Assembly (NCBI RefSeq): GCF_030506255.1
Contig: NZ_CP113431.1
Span: 3,173,001-3,237,000, forward strand
Reading direction: 5' to 3'
From: Nocardioides sp. Arc9.136
Lineage (GTDB): Bacteria; Actinomycetota; Actinomycetes; Propionibacteriales; Nocardioidaceae
Length of the DNA: 64,000 nt
Both the position numbers and the translations under genes were made by a program. This document shows, piece by piece, positions 8,337-15,907 of the stretch. Every line of letters starts with the position of its first letter. The stretch's first letter is position 1. The notes under the pieces were generated by a model, which had not been told where the DNA came from, ran no database searches, and worked only from the letters and a program-made list of their open reading frames with translations.

Positions 8337-9413
8337 ATGTCCCCCTCCCCCGCCGCCCACCCCTGGCGACGACTGCGGACCGCCTCCTGGGAGCACCCCC
8401 GATGGCTCCTGGCGGTCAAGACAGCTCTCGCCGCGGGCGCCGCCTGGCTGCTCGTGCAACCGCTCGACGGCCCGATCGGCGACTACCCCTACTACGCGCC
8501 CATGGGCGCCGCCGCCGTGATGTCGACGACGGTCGCCGGCTCCATCCGCACCTCCGTCCAGGCCGTCGGCGCGATCGCGCTCGGCGCCCTCATCGCCGCC
8601 GGGGCCGGCCTCCTCGACGCCCCCGGCTGGCTCGCGCTGACCCTGACCATCGCGGTCGCGACGCTGCTCGCCGGGATCCGGCTGCTCGGCGCGATGGGTG
8701 GCTGGGTCCTGGTCGCGGCGTTGTTCGTGCTGATCATCGGCGGCCACGACCCGGAGGCGTACGTCGCGGCGTACGTCGGCCTGACGGCGTTCGGCGCCGT
8801 CGTGGCCACCGTCGTCAACGCGCTCGTCCCGCAGCTGCCGCTCGCCCCCGTGGCGCGGGCCCAGGCGCGCCTGCGCCACCGGCTCGCCGACGAGCTGGAC
8901 GGCCTGGCCGACGGTCTGCTCGCCGAGGAGCTGCTCGACACCTCGTTCTGGGAGGAGCAGCGCCGCCGGCTCGAGCCGCACGTCGAGGAGCTGCGGGCGC
9001 TCGTCGCCGAGGCCAACGACGCGCGGCGGGCGAACTGGCGCGCCGGCCACTGGACCCAGACCGCGGACCGGCGCTACGACCAGGCGCGGGCGCTGGAACG
9101 GCTGGCCGGCTGCGTGGACGAGGTCTCCGCGCTCGTCACCGACCAGCGCGCCGCCGTGCACCGCGACGACGAGCCGTCGCAGGACCTGCGCGACACGATG
9201 GCCCGGGCGATGCGCGCCGTGGCGACGATGCTGCGCAGCGCCGAGGAGGACCCGCGCGAGGAGGACGCCGCCACCGTCCCCACCGCCGACGCCGAACGTG
9301 CCGTCGAGGAGCTCGGCCTGCTCGTCGCCCGGCTCGCCACCACCGATGACAAGCACCTGTCCGCGGCTGCTGTGTGGGTGAACCTGGAGCGGGCCGTCGA
9401 GGCGTGGTCGTGA
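8337..9413 (+). CDS. FUSC-family membrane protein (aromatic-acid-exporter-like)
   Basis: 358 aa. The N-terminal half (about 20-175) has four to six hydrophobic helices, including the family-like stretch around YYAPMGAAAVMSTTVAGSIR and a GGWVLVAALFVLIIGG helix. The C-terminal half (about 180-358) is a long soluble helical region, as in FUSC/YccS/ArAE proteins that export aromatic or other small organic acids. ATG 8337 is chosen; a TTG at 8310 would add nine residues. Divergent from the MbcA-like gene (about 90 bp between starts) and convergent with the fusion gene to the right. Transport substrate unknown. Confidence 0.8.
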   Translation: MSPSPAAHPWRRLRTASWEHPRWLLAVKTALAAGAAWLLVQPLDGPIGDYPYYAPMGAAAVMSTTVAGSIRTSVQAVGAIALGALIAAGAGLLDAPGWLALTLTIAVATLLAGIRLLGAMGGWVLVAALFVLIIGGHDPEAYVAAYVGLTAFGAVVATVVNALVPQLPLAPVARAQARLRHRLADELDGLADGLLAEELLDTSFWEEQRRRLEPHVEELRALVAEANDARRANWRAGHWTQTADRRYDQARALERLAGCVDEVSALVTDQRAAVHRDDEPSQDLRDTMARAMRAVATMLRSAEEDPREEDAATVPTADAERAVEELGLLVARLATTDDKHLSAAAVWVNLERAVEAWS

Positions 9414-9448
9414 CCGGGCCTCGCGGGGCCGGCGGGCGGGTGTCGCGG

Positions 9449-9522
9449 CATGTAACGCGCTGTTCGGTGATCTACCCACCCGTTGCAACGTGCGGGTAGT
9501 GCACCGAACGGCGCGTTACATG
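9449..9522. repeat. 74-bp palindromic repeat, copy 1
   Basis: The outer 21-bp arms (9449-9469 and 9502-9522) are complementary with one mismatch and begin CATGTAACGCGCTGTTCG. Inside are a second inverted pair CTACCC/GGGTAG and a perfect central palindrome CGTTGCAACG, so the whole element can fold into one long hairpin. The same element, the same length to the base, occurs at 31135-31208. It lies between two convergent genes, where it could also act as a bidirectional terminator. Confidence 0.9.
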
Positions 9523-9544
9523 AGCCCGTACGCCGCAGCCGCGG

Positions 9545-12370
9545 TCAGCGACCCCGCCACACCGGGTCCCGGTGCTCGGCGAAGGCGGCGATGCCCTCGG
9601 CGGCGTCCTCGGACATGACCGCGACGGCCGCGAGGTCGCTCTGCCGGGCGAAGGCCTCCTCGGGCGCCCAGCCGGGCGACTCGAGCACGATCCGGCGGCT
9701 CGCGGCGACCGAGAGCGGGGCGTTGGCGACGATCTCGTCGGCCAGGGCGAGCGCCGTGTCGAGGACGGCGCCGGGCGCGGCCAGCCGGTTGACCAGGCCG
9801 AGCTCGGCCATCCGCGTCGCCGGCATCGGGTTGCCGGTGAGCGCGAGCTCCATGGCGACGTTCCGGGGCAGCCGCTCGGCCAGCCGCAGGACGCCGCCGG
9901 CGGCCGCCACGAGGCCCCGCTTGGGCTCCGGGATTCCGAACTGGGAGTCGTCGGCGGCCACGATCAGGTCGGCGACCAGGGCCAGCTCGCAGCCGCCGGC
10001 GAGCGCGTGCCCCTCCACCGCGGCGATGACCGGCTTGCTGATCGGCAGCCCGGCGATGCCGAGCGGCCCGCGCCGGTCGGTCAGCGCGAACGAGCCGCCC
10101 GCCGCGGCCTTGAGGTCCATCCCGGCCGAGAACGTCCCGCCCGCCCCGGTCAGCACCGCGACCCGCGCCTCGTCGTCGGCCTCGAAGGCGTCGATGACCC
10201 GCTCGAGCAGCTGGGCGGTCTGCAGGTCGATGGCGTTGCGGCGGTGGGGGCGGTTGATCGTGATGACCAGCACCGGGCCGCGGCGCTCGGTCAGCAGCGG
10301 CGGCTCCGGCGGCTCGGGCAGCTCGTGGCGCTCGGCGCCGGTGAAGCGCAGGGTCTTGGCGTCGGCCACCTCGACCGGGCGGCGCAGCGGGTCGCCGCCC
10401 ACGACCTGCGCCAGCACCTCGGGCTGCGCGGAGCGCACCAGCACCCGGGAGCCGTCGGGGGTCACCACGCTGAGGATCGCGTGCTCGGGCGCACCCGACC
10501 GGTCGTACTGCGCGGTCGCCGCCTCCACGACGCCCGGACCGGACCAGGTGTCCAGCGCCGGGCGGGAGCGCTCGGGGAGCAGGACCGGGGCGAGGGCGCG
10601 GTACGGCGCGCGCGGCGGCGTCGCGGAGTAGATGCCCAGCGCGTGCTTGGTCACGAACCAGCCGAGCGAGGTCGACAGCCCGTAGGCCTCGGGGTCCTCG
10701 CGCAGCCGGCCGACGAGCGTCGCGACCGCGTGGGTGCCGTAGTTGTTCCCCGGGCCCCCCGCGAAGGTCAGCCCGCCGGTCACCGACAGCGGCCGCCGCG
10801 GGTCGTCGAGCGGGAACCCGAGCTCGCCCGCCGCGATCTGCACCGCCGCCGGGAAGCAGGAGTAGAGGTCGACGTGGTCGACGTCGTCGGGACCGATGCC
10901 GGCGTGCGCGAACGCCGCCTCGCCGATCGCCCGGATCGCCGGCGAGGCTGCGAGGTCGCGCCGCTCGGAGACGAACCACTCGTCGTACGCCGCGGCCCCG
11001 GCGTGCAGGAAGACCCACTTGTCCTGGGGGATGCCGAGCGCGTCGGCGGCCGCGACGCTGGTGACGACGACGCCGGCGGCGAGGTCGACGGTGAGGTTCG
11101 CGCACAGCAGCTTCGGGTAGGGCTCGCTGATCATCCGGTTGCCGCCGCCGGGCGTCGCGAGCTCCTCGGGCGTGAACGCCTTCGGGAGCCAGGCGTGCTC
11201 GTTGCCCGCGGCGACCTCGGAGAGGCGCGACCACAGGCCCGTGATGGTGCGCAGGTGCTCCTCGGGGGACTCGCCGGCCTTCGCCCGCACGGCGGACTCC
11301 ATCAGCGCGTAGGTGTAGACCGGCACGGTCAGGCCGGCCGCCGACTCCGGCCCGTTGTTGGCCTCGCGGTCGCTGCCGATCACCCGGTCGGGCGCCACGT
11401 CGGCGGGCTGGGTCGGCCAGTCGAGGTCGATGCCCCGCTTCTGCGCCGCGGCGAGGGTGGCGCCGGCCTCCGCGCCGCAGACCAGCACGACGTCGGCGCG
11501 CCCCTCGGCGACCGCCTGGCCGGCGGTGTTGACGAGGACCTGGCCGGCGTCGCCGCCGTACGGCGCGGACATCGCGGTCTCGTCCGGCTCGGCGCCGAGC
11601 GCCTCGGCGACCAGGGCGGCGGCGTCGCGGTAGGTCCACGACGCGCTCGCGACGGCGTACACCGCGTCGGCCGCCGCCAGCAGCTCCGAGCCCACGCCGC
11701 TGTCCGCGCCCGCGCGGCGCAGCGCCTCGACGGCGAGCGCGACCGGGTCCTCGGGCGCGCCGAGGTCGGGCTCGCGCTGGGTGACCTGCCCGACGCCGAC
11801 GAGGACCGGCGTGCTGGGGTCGAGGCGGGCGCCGGTGCGCTCGTGGACGACGGTACGGCGCGGGAACCGGCCGCCCGCGGCCACGGCCGGGTCCGCGGCG
11901 AGCTCGGCGGCGAGCCCGGCGAACCGGGTCGCGGACTCCGTCAGCGCCTCCTCGACGCTGGCCGCGACCGTCGCGCCGAGCGGGCCCTCGACCGGGTCCC
12001 CGCCGATGCCGGCCTCCACCGCGACGCGGACCGACCCGTCGGTGCCGGTGACGCTGGTCCGCAGCCCGAGCACCAGGTCCATCGGGCCGGTGCCCTCGAG
12101 GCCGACCAGGCCGTCGTCGGCCGCGACGACGGTCCAGGCGATGTCGGCCGGGATCCCCATCAAGGTGACCTGCTCCTCGAAGGTGTCCCCCACGCTGGCC
12201 ACCTCCGGCGGCGACCCGCGGAACGACGCGTGCAGGCTCAGCCACGCGGCGTACTGCGAGAGGTCGGCGACCAGGCCCTGCGCCAGGGCGAGCGGCGCGG
12301 CGACGTCCGCGGACGCGCGCACCACGCGCGGGTAGCCGGCGGGCTGGGTGGGCAGGTCGGACTCGCTCAT
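9545..12370 (-). CDS. SRPBCC - thiolase-like acetyltransferase - enoyl-CoA hydratase fusion
   Basis: 941 aa, three modules without an internal stop. Residues 1-160 are an SRPBCC (START-like) domain (SADVAAPLALAQGLVADLSQ). Residues 185-640 are a thiolase-superfamily acetyl-CoA acetyltransferase of the non-classical type, with the candidate catalytic Cys in DLYSCFPAAVQ and His in GGPGNNYGTHAVA. Residues 690-941 are a crotonase-fold enoyl-CoA hydratase/isomerase with ITINRPHRRNAID, GTFSAGMDL and AVEGHALAGGCELAL. The protein could hydrate an enoyl-CoA and cleave or condense acyl-CoA in one chain; the substrate (fatty acid, sterol side chain or aromatic) is unknown. A GGGAG ribosome site precedes ATG 12370, and a 13-bp-arm palindrome sits 16 bp upstream. 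Confidence 0.85.
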   Translation of the reverse strand: MSESDLPTQPAGYPRVVRASADVAAPLALAQGLVADLSQYAAWLSLHASFRGSPPEVASVGDTFEEQVTLMGIPADIAWTVVAADDGLVGLEGTGPMDLVLGLRTSVTGTDGSVRVAVEAGIGGDPVEGPLGATVAASVEEALTESATRFAGLAAELAADPAVAAGGRFPRRTVVHERTGARLDPSTPVLVGVGQVTQREPDLGAPEDPVALAVEALRRAGADSGVGSELLAAADAVYAVASASWTYRDAAALVAEALGAEPDETAMSAPYGGDAGQVLVNTAGQAVAEGRADVVLVCGAEAGATLAAAQKRGIDLDWPTQPADVAPDRVIGSDREANNGPESAAGLTVPVYTYALMESAVRAKAGESPEEHLRTITGLWSRLSEVAAGNEHAWLPKAFTPEELATPGGGNRMISEPYPKLLCANLTVDLAAGVVVTSVAAADALGIPQDKWVFLHAGAAAYDEWFVSERRDLAASPAIRAIGEAAFAHAGIGPDDVDHVDLYSCFPAAVQIAAGELGFPLDDPRRPLSVTGGLTFAGGPGNNYGTHAVATLVGRLREDPEAYGLSTSLGWFVTKHALGIYSATPPRAPYRALAPVLLPERSRPALDTWSGPGVVEAATAQYDRSGAPEHAILSVVTPDGSRVLVRSAQPEVLAQVVGGDPLRRPVEVADAKTLRFTGAERHELPEPPEPPLLTERRGPVLVITINRPHRRNAIDLQTAQLLERVIDAFEADDEARVAVLTGAGGTFSAGMDLKAAAGGSFALTDRRGPLGIAGLPISKPVIAAVEGHALAGGCELALVADLIVAADDSQFGIPEPKRGLVAAAGGVLRLAERLPRNVAMELALTGNPMPATRMAELGLVNRLAAPGAVLDTALALADEIVANAPLSVAASRRIVLESPGWAPEEAFARQSDLAAVAVMSEDAAEGIAAFAEHRDPVWRGR

Positions 12371-12385
12371 GCGGACTCCCGGGGG

Positions 12386-12415
12386 CAACAAACAGTCAGG
12401 CGTGACTGTTTGTTG
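12386..12415. promoter_or_regulatory. Perfect 13-bp inverted repeat, probable TetR-type operator
   Basis: Arms CAACAAACAGTCA and TGACTGTTTGTTG are perfect complements around the 4-bp spacer GGCG. The site lies 16 bp upstream of the ATG of the acyl-CoA fusion gene and about 100 bp upstream of the divergent VOC gene. AAACAGTC/GACTGTTT symmetry of this size and position is typical of TetR-family operators in acyl-CoA metabolism; no regulator gene is adjacent. It could instead be a hairpin in the leader RNA. Confidence 0.7.
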
Positions 12416-12515
12416 GGGAGGGTAGCGGAATCCCCGCTCCCTGGCCGCCGATGAGTCCGGCGTCCGGCCACGGTCTCCTCCGGCAGCCACTCACCCCGAC
12501 CCGCAGGAGACCCCG

Positions 12516-12908
12516 ATGAGCCGCATGATCTTCCTGAACCTCCCCGTCGCCGACGTCCAGCGCGCACGCGACTTCTGGACCGCTCTCGGCCTCACGTTCG
12601 ACGAGCAGTTCAGCGACGGCAAGGCCGCGTGCCTGGTCCTCAACGAGCAGTGCAGCGCGATGCTGCTGCAGGAGGAGTTCTTCCACTCCTTCCACGGCAC
12701 CACCTCCGCGGGCGGCACCGAGGTGCTGGTCTGCCTCTCCGCCGAGAGCCGCGAGGAGGTCGACGAGCTGTGCACCCGCGCCGCCGCGGCCGGCGCCACC
12801 GACGCCGACGCGCGGACCGGCGAGGGCCCGATGTACGGCGGCTCCTTCCGCGACCCCGACGGCCACGTCTGGGAGGTCATGCACATGGACATGTCCGCGA
12901 TGGGCTGA
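12516..12908 (+). CDS. VOC-superfamily (glyoxalase/bleomycin-resistance fold) protein
   Basis: 130 aa. It matches small VOC proteins: start MIFLNLPVADVQRARDFWTA with the first metal-binding strand pattern, a central SAMLLQEEFF strand, and a C-terminal GGSFRDPDGHVWEVMHMD, the usual DPDGxxWE end with the last metal ligand Glu. Such proteins are often annotated as lactoylglutathione-lyase-like, but the true substrate is rarely known. GGAG lies 8 nt before ATG 12516. It stands alone, divergent from the fusion gene and convergent with lutC. Confidence 0.85.
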   Translation: MSRMIFLNLPVADVQRARDFWTALGLTFDEQFSDGKAACLVLNEQCSAMLLQEEFFHSFHGTTSAGGTEVLVCLSAESREEVDELCTRAAAAGATDADARTGEGPMYGGSFRDPDGHVWEVMHMDMSAMG

Positions 12909-12959
12909 GCCGTCCCGGCCGGCGGTGCTCCCCCGTCACCCGCGACGACGCCGGGCGGG

Positions 12960-13571
12960 TCAGGCGGGGTCGACGACGACCACGTGCAGGGTGCGCGGGC
13001 CGTGGACGCCCTCGACCCGGTCGAGCTCGATGTCGCTGGTGGCCGAGGGGCCGCTGATCCAGGTCATCGGGCGCAGCGGGTCGAGCCGGGCGAGCGCGTC
13101 GGGCACGTCGGGCACGACCTGCTCGGCGCGGACGACGCACACGTGCCGGTCGGGCACCAGCGTGACCGCGCGCCGGCCCTGGCCGGGGCCGTGGTCCAGC
13201 ACGATCGTGCCGGTCTCGGCGACGCCGACCGCCGCCTCGGTGACCACGGCGTCGACCCGGTCGAGCTGCAGGGCGGTGAGGCCCGTGTCGACCACGGCAC
13301 CCGCCACGTCGAACGACAGGCCCGCCGGCACGACCACCGTGCCGGACCCGCCCGGCAGGTGCCGGGCGAGGGCGGCGACGACGGTCGCCTCGACGTCGGC
13401 GGGGGCGCAGCGCTCGACGACGGCGCGGTAGTGCTCGACCCGGTCGGCGAAGTGCCCGACCAGGTCCGCCGCCGGCGTGATCCGCGGCGCCGGGGCCTCG
13501 GGCGCCGTCCGGTCCACCCCGTCCAGCGCCGAGCGCACCCGGCCCAGGATCTCGTCGCGTGCGCTGGTCAT
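12960..13571 (-). CDS. lutC: LutC-like LUD-domain subunit of L-lactate oxidation
   Basis: 203 aa LUD-domain protein. The core VTEAAVGVAETGTIVLDHGP carries the AETGTIV signature of the family, followed by RHVCVVRAEQVV and a late GPSATSDIELDRVEGVHGPR, matching LutC/YkgG C-termini. With LutA and LutB it forms the LutABC system that oxidises L-lactate to pyruvate in the cytoplasm. ATG 13571 overlaps the lutB stop (ATGA), so it is translationally coupled and last in the operon. Confidence 0.92.
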   Translation of the reverse strand: MTSARDEILGRVRSALDGVDRTAPEAPAPRITPAADLVGHFADRVEHYRAVVERCAPADVEATVVAALARHLPGGSGTVVVPAGLSFDVAGAVVDTGLTALQLDRVDAVVTEAAVGVAETGTIVLDHGPGQGRRAVTLVPDRHVCVVRAEQVVPDVPDALARLDPLRPMTWISGPSATSDIELDRVEGVHGPRTLHVVVVDPA

Positions 13572-15079
13572 GAGCGTCCTCCGTCCGTCCGGCCACCATC
13601 GGCCCGGCCACCGTCGGTCCGCCGCCACCACGCGCGGAACGACTCCCGCGGCGGGGCGGGCAGGTCGCGGGCGCCGGTCCAGGCGGCGGCACCCGGGCCG
13701 GGGATGCGCCCGGCGGCGGAGCGGCCGCCCGGCAGCGTCGTGCGTCCGAAGCGGGTGAGCACGCGCCCGGCGACGCCGGAGGCCCTCTCGACCCAGCCCA
13801 GCCGGCGGCTGTCGCCGAAGGACCAGGCCGCCGCCTTCATCGCCACCGCCTCGGCCTTGGGGACGGTGTCGTCGCGGTGGCTGTCGACCACCTTCGAGCG
13901 CAGGTGGACCAGCACCTCCGGGATGTCGATGCGCACGGGGCAGACCTCGAAGCACGCGCCGCACAGCGAGGAGGCGTACGGCAGCGAGTCGGTCTGGGGG
14001 TCGCCGGTCCCCTTCATCAGCGGGTTCAGGATCGCGCCGATCGGGCCGGGGTAGACCGAGCCGTAGGCGTGGCCCCCGGCCCGCTCGTAGACCGGGCAGG
14101 CGTTGAGGCAGGCCGAGCACCGGATGCAGCGCAGCGCCTGCCGCCCGACGTCGTCGGCCAGCGCCCGGGTGCGCCCGTTGTCGAGCAGGACGACGTGCAC
14201 CTCCTGCGGCCCGTCGCCGGCCGTGACGCCGGTCCAGGTCGAGGTGTAGGGGTTCATCCGCTCACCGGTCGAGGACCGCGGCAGCAGCCGCAGCAGCGGG
14301 TCGAGCTCGGCGAACGTCGGCACGACCTTCTCGATGCCGACGACGCTGATGAGCACCTCGGGCAGGGTCAGGCACATCCGGCCGTTGCCCTCGGACTCCA
14401 CCACGACCAGCGTGCCGGTCTCGGCGACGGCGAAGTTCGCCCCCGAGACCGCGACCTTGGCGCGCAGGAACTTCTCGCGCAGGTGCTCCCGGGCGGCGCC
14501 GGCCAGGACGGCCGGCTCGTCGGTGAGGTCGGCCGGCGCCGGTCGCCCGACCTCGCCCATCGCACGCAGGAAGATCTCGCGCACCTCGGCCCGGTTCCGG
14601 TGGATCGCCGGGACCAGGATGTGGCTGGGCAGGTCGTCGCCGAGCTGCACGATGAGCTCGGCGAGGTCGGTCTCCCACGCGGCGATGCCGTGCTCGGCCA
14701 GCGCCTCGTTCAGGCCGATCTCCTGGGTGGCCATCGACTTGACCTTCACGACCTCGTCGGCGCCGTGGTCGCGGGCGACCCGGGCGACGATCTCGTTGGC
14801 CTCCGCGGCGTCGCGGGCCCAGTGGACCGTCGCGCCGCGGGCGGTCAGCGACTCCTCGAGCCGCACCAGGTGGGTGTCGAGGTCACGGAGGGCGGCCTCC
14901 TTGACCGCCGCGCCCGCGAGCCGCAGCTCCTCCCACTCCTCGACCTCGCCGACGACGGCGGCCCGCTTGGCGCGGATCGTCGAGGTGGCGTGGGCCAGGT
15001 TGTGGCGCAGCTGGGTGTCGGCCAGCGCGGACCGCGCGGCGGTCGGGAACGCCGGCATCCCGACGAACGTCGCGCTCAC
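13568..15079 (-). CDS. lutB: LutB-like iron-sulfur subunit of L-lactate oxidation
   Basis: 503 aa. The N-terminal two thirds is a LUD domain (KVKSMATQEIGLNEAL, AETGTLVVVESEGNGRM). The C-terminal part is a ferredoxin-like domain with two 4Fe-4S cysteine clusters, CIRCSACLNACP (about 325-336) and CGACFEVCP, as in LutB/YkgF. GTG 15079 overlaps the lutA stop as GTGA, which fixes the start; the open frame further upstream is a shadow of lutA. The last ~60 residues are a low-complexity tail with repeated RTDGGRADGG-type sequence, an extension not needed for function. Confidence 0.92.
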   Translation of the reverse strand: MSATFVGMPAFPTAARSALADTQLRHNLAHATSTIRAKRAAVVGEVEEWEELRLAGAAVKEAALRDLDTHLVRLEESLTARGATVHWARDAAEANEIVARVARDHGADEVVKVKSMATQEIGLNEALAEHGIAAWETDLAELIVQLGDDLPSHILVPAIHRNRAEVREIFLRAMGEVGRPAPADLTDEPAVLAGAAREHLREKFLRAKVAVSGANFAVAETGTLVVVESEGNGRMCLTLPEVLISVVGIEKVVPTFAELDPLLRLLPRSSTGERMNPYTSTWTGVTAGDGPQEVHVVLLDNGRTRALADDVGRQALRCIRCSACLNACPVYERAGGHAYGSVYPGPIGAILNPLMKGTGDPQTDSLPYASSLCGACFEVCPVRIDIPEVLVHLRSKVVDSHRDDTVPKAEAVAMKAAAWSFGDSRRLGWVERASGVAGRVLTRFGRTTLPGGRSAAGRIPGPGAAAWTGARDLPAPPRESFRAWWRRTDGGRADGGRTDGGRS

Positions 15080-15876
15080 CGCTGCTCCCCCCGTGCCAGC
15101 TCGACCTCGGGATGAGCCGAGGCCCCACCAGGCGGTCCGCTCGCGCCCTCCTCGGTCGAGGCGAGGATCTCGGCGAGGTGCACGACGCGTACGCCGGCCT
15201 GCTGGCGCGACAGCACGCCGCCGACGTGCATCAGGCAGGAGTTGTCCCCGGCCACTAGCACCTCCGCGCCGGTCTCGCGGACGTGGCGCGCCTTGTCCGC
15301 GCCCATCGCCACCGAGGTGTCGGCGTTCTTGACCGCGAACGTCCCGCCGAAACCGCAGCACTGCTCGGCCTGCGGCAGGTCCAGCAGGCGCAGGCCGCGG
15401 ACGTTCTCCAGCAGCTGCCGGGGCCGGTCGCCGACGCCGAGCATCCGCAGCGAGTGGCAGGTCGGGTGGTAGGTCACGGTGTGCGGGAAGTAGGCGCCCA
15501 CGTCGACCACGCCGAGCACGTCGACGAGGAACTCGCTCAGCTCGTAGACCTTCGGCGAGGTCTCCGCGACCGCGGCGGCCAGCCCGGCGTCACCGGAGCG
15601 GCGCGCCACGAGGCCGTGCTGGTGCCGCGCGGACCCCGCGCACGACCCGCTGGGGGTCACGACGGCGTCGTACCCGGCGAACGCGTCGACGAAGGTCCGC
15701 ACCACCGGCACGGCCTCGTCGAGGTAGCCGGTGTTGACCATCGGCTGCGCGCAGCAGGTCTGGGCCGCGGGGAACTCCACGTCCACCCCGAGCCGGCGCA
15801 GCAGCCGGACGACCGCCTTGCCGGTCTCGGGGAACATCGCGTCGTTGACGCAGGTGACCATCAGTGCGACGCGCAT
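15076..15876 (-). CDS. lutA: LutA-like cysteine-rich (CCG-domain) subunit of L-lactate oxidation
   Basis: 266 aa, the usual length for LutA/YkgE. Two cysteine-rich CCG-type motifs are visible, QTCCAQP near residue 40 and EQCCGFGG near 170, which bind iron-sulfur or heterodisulfide-type centres. Start ATG 15876. It begins 31 bp downstream of the rhamnosidase gene on the same strand, so lactate oxidation is probably co-transcribed with rhamnose degradation, which yields L-lactaldehyde and then L-lactate. Confidence 0.92.
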   Translation of the reverse strand: MRVALMVTCVNDAMFPETGKAVVRLLRRLGVDVEFPAAQTCCAQPMVNTGYLDEAVPVVRTFVDAFAGYDAVVTPSGSCAGSARHQHGLVARRSGDAGLAAAVAETSPKVYELSEFLVDVLGVVDVGAYFPHTVTYHPTCHSLRMLGVGDRPRQLLENVRGLRLLDLPQAEQCCGFGGTFAVKNADTSVAMGADKARHVRETGAEVLVAGDNSCLMHVGGVLSRQQAGVRVVHLAEILASTEEGASGPPGGASAHPEVELARGEQR

Positions 15877-15907
15877 GGCTCTACCCTCGCACTCCCGTGG
15901 GGATCCA

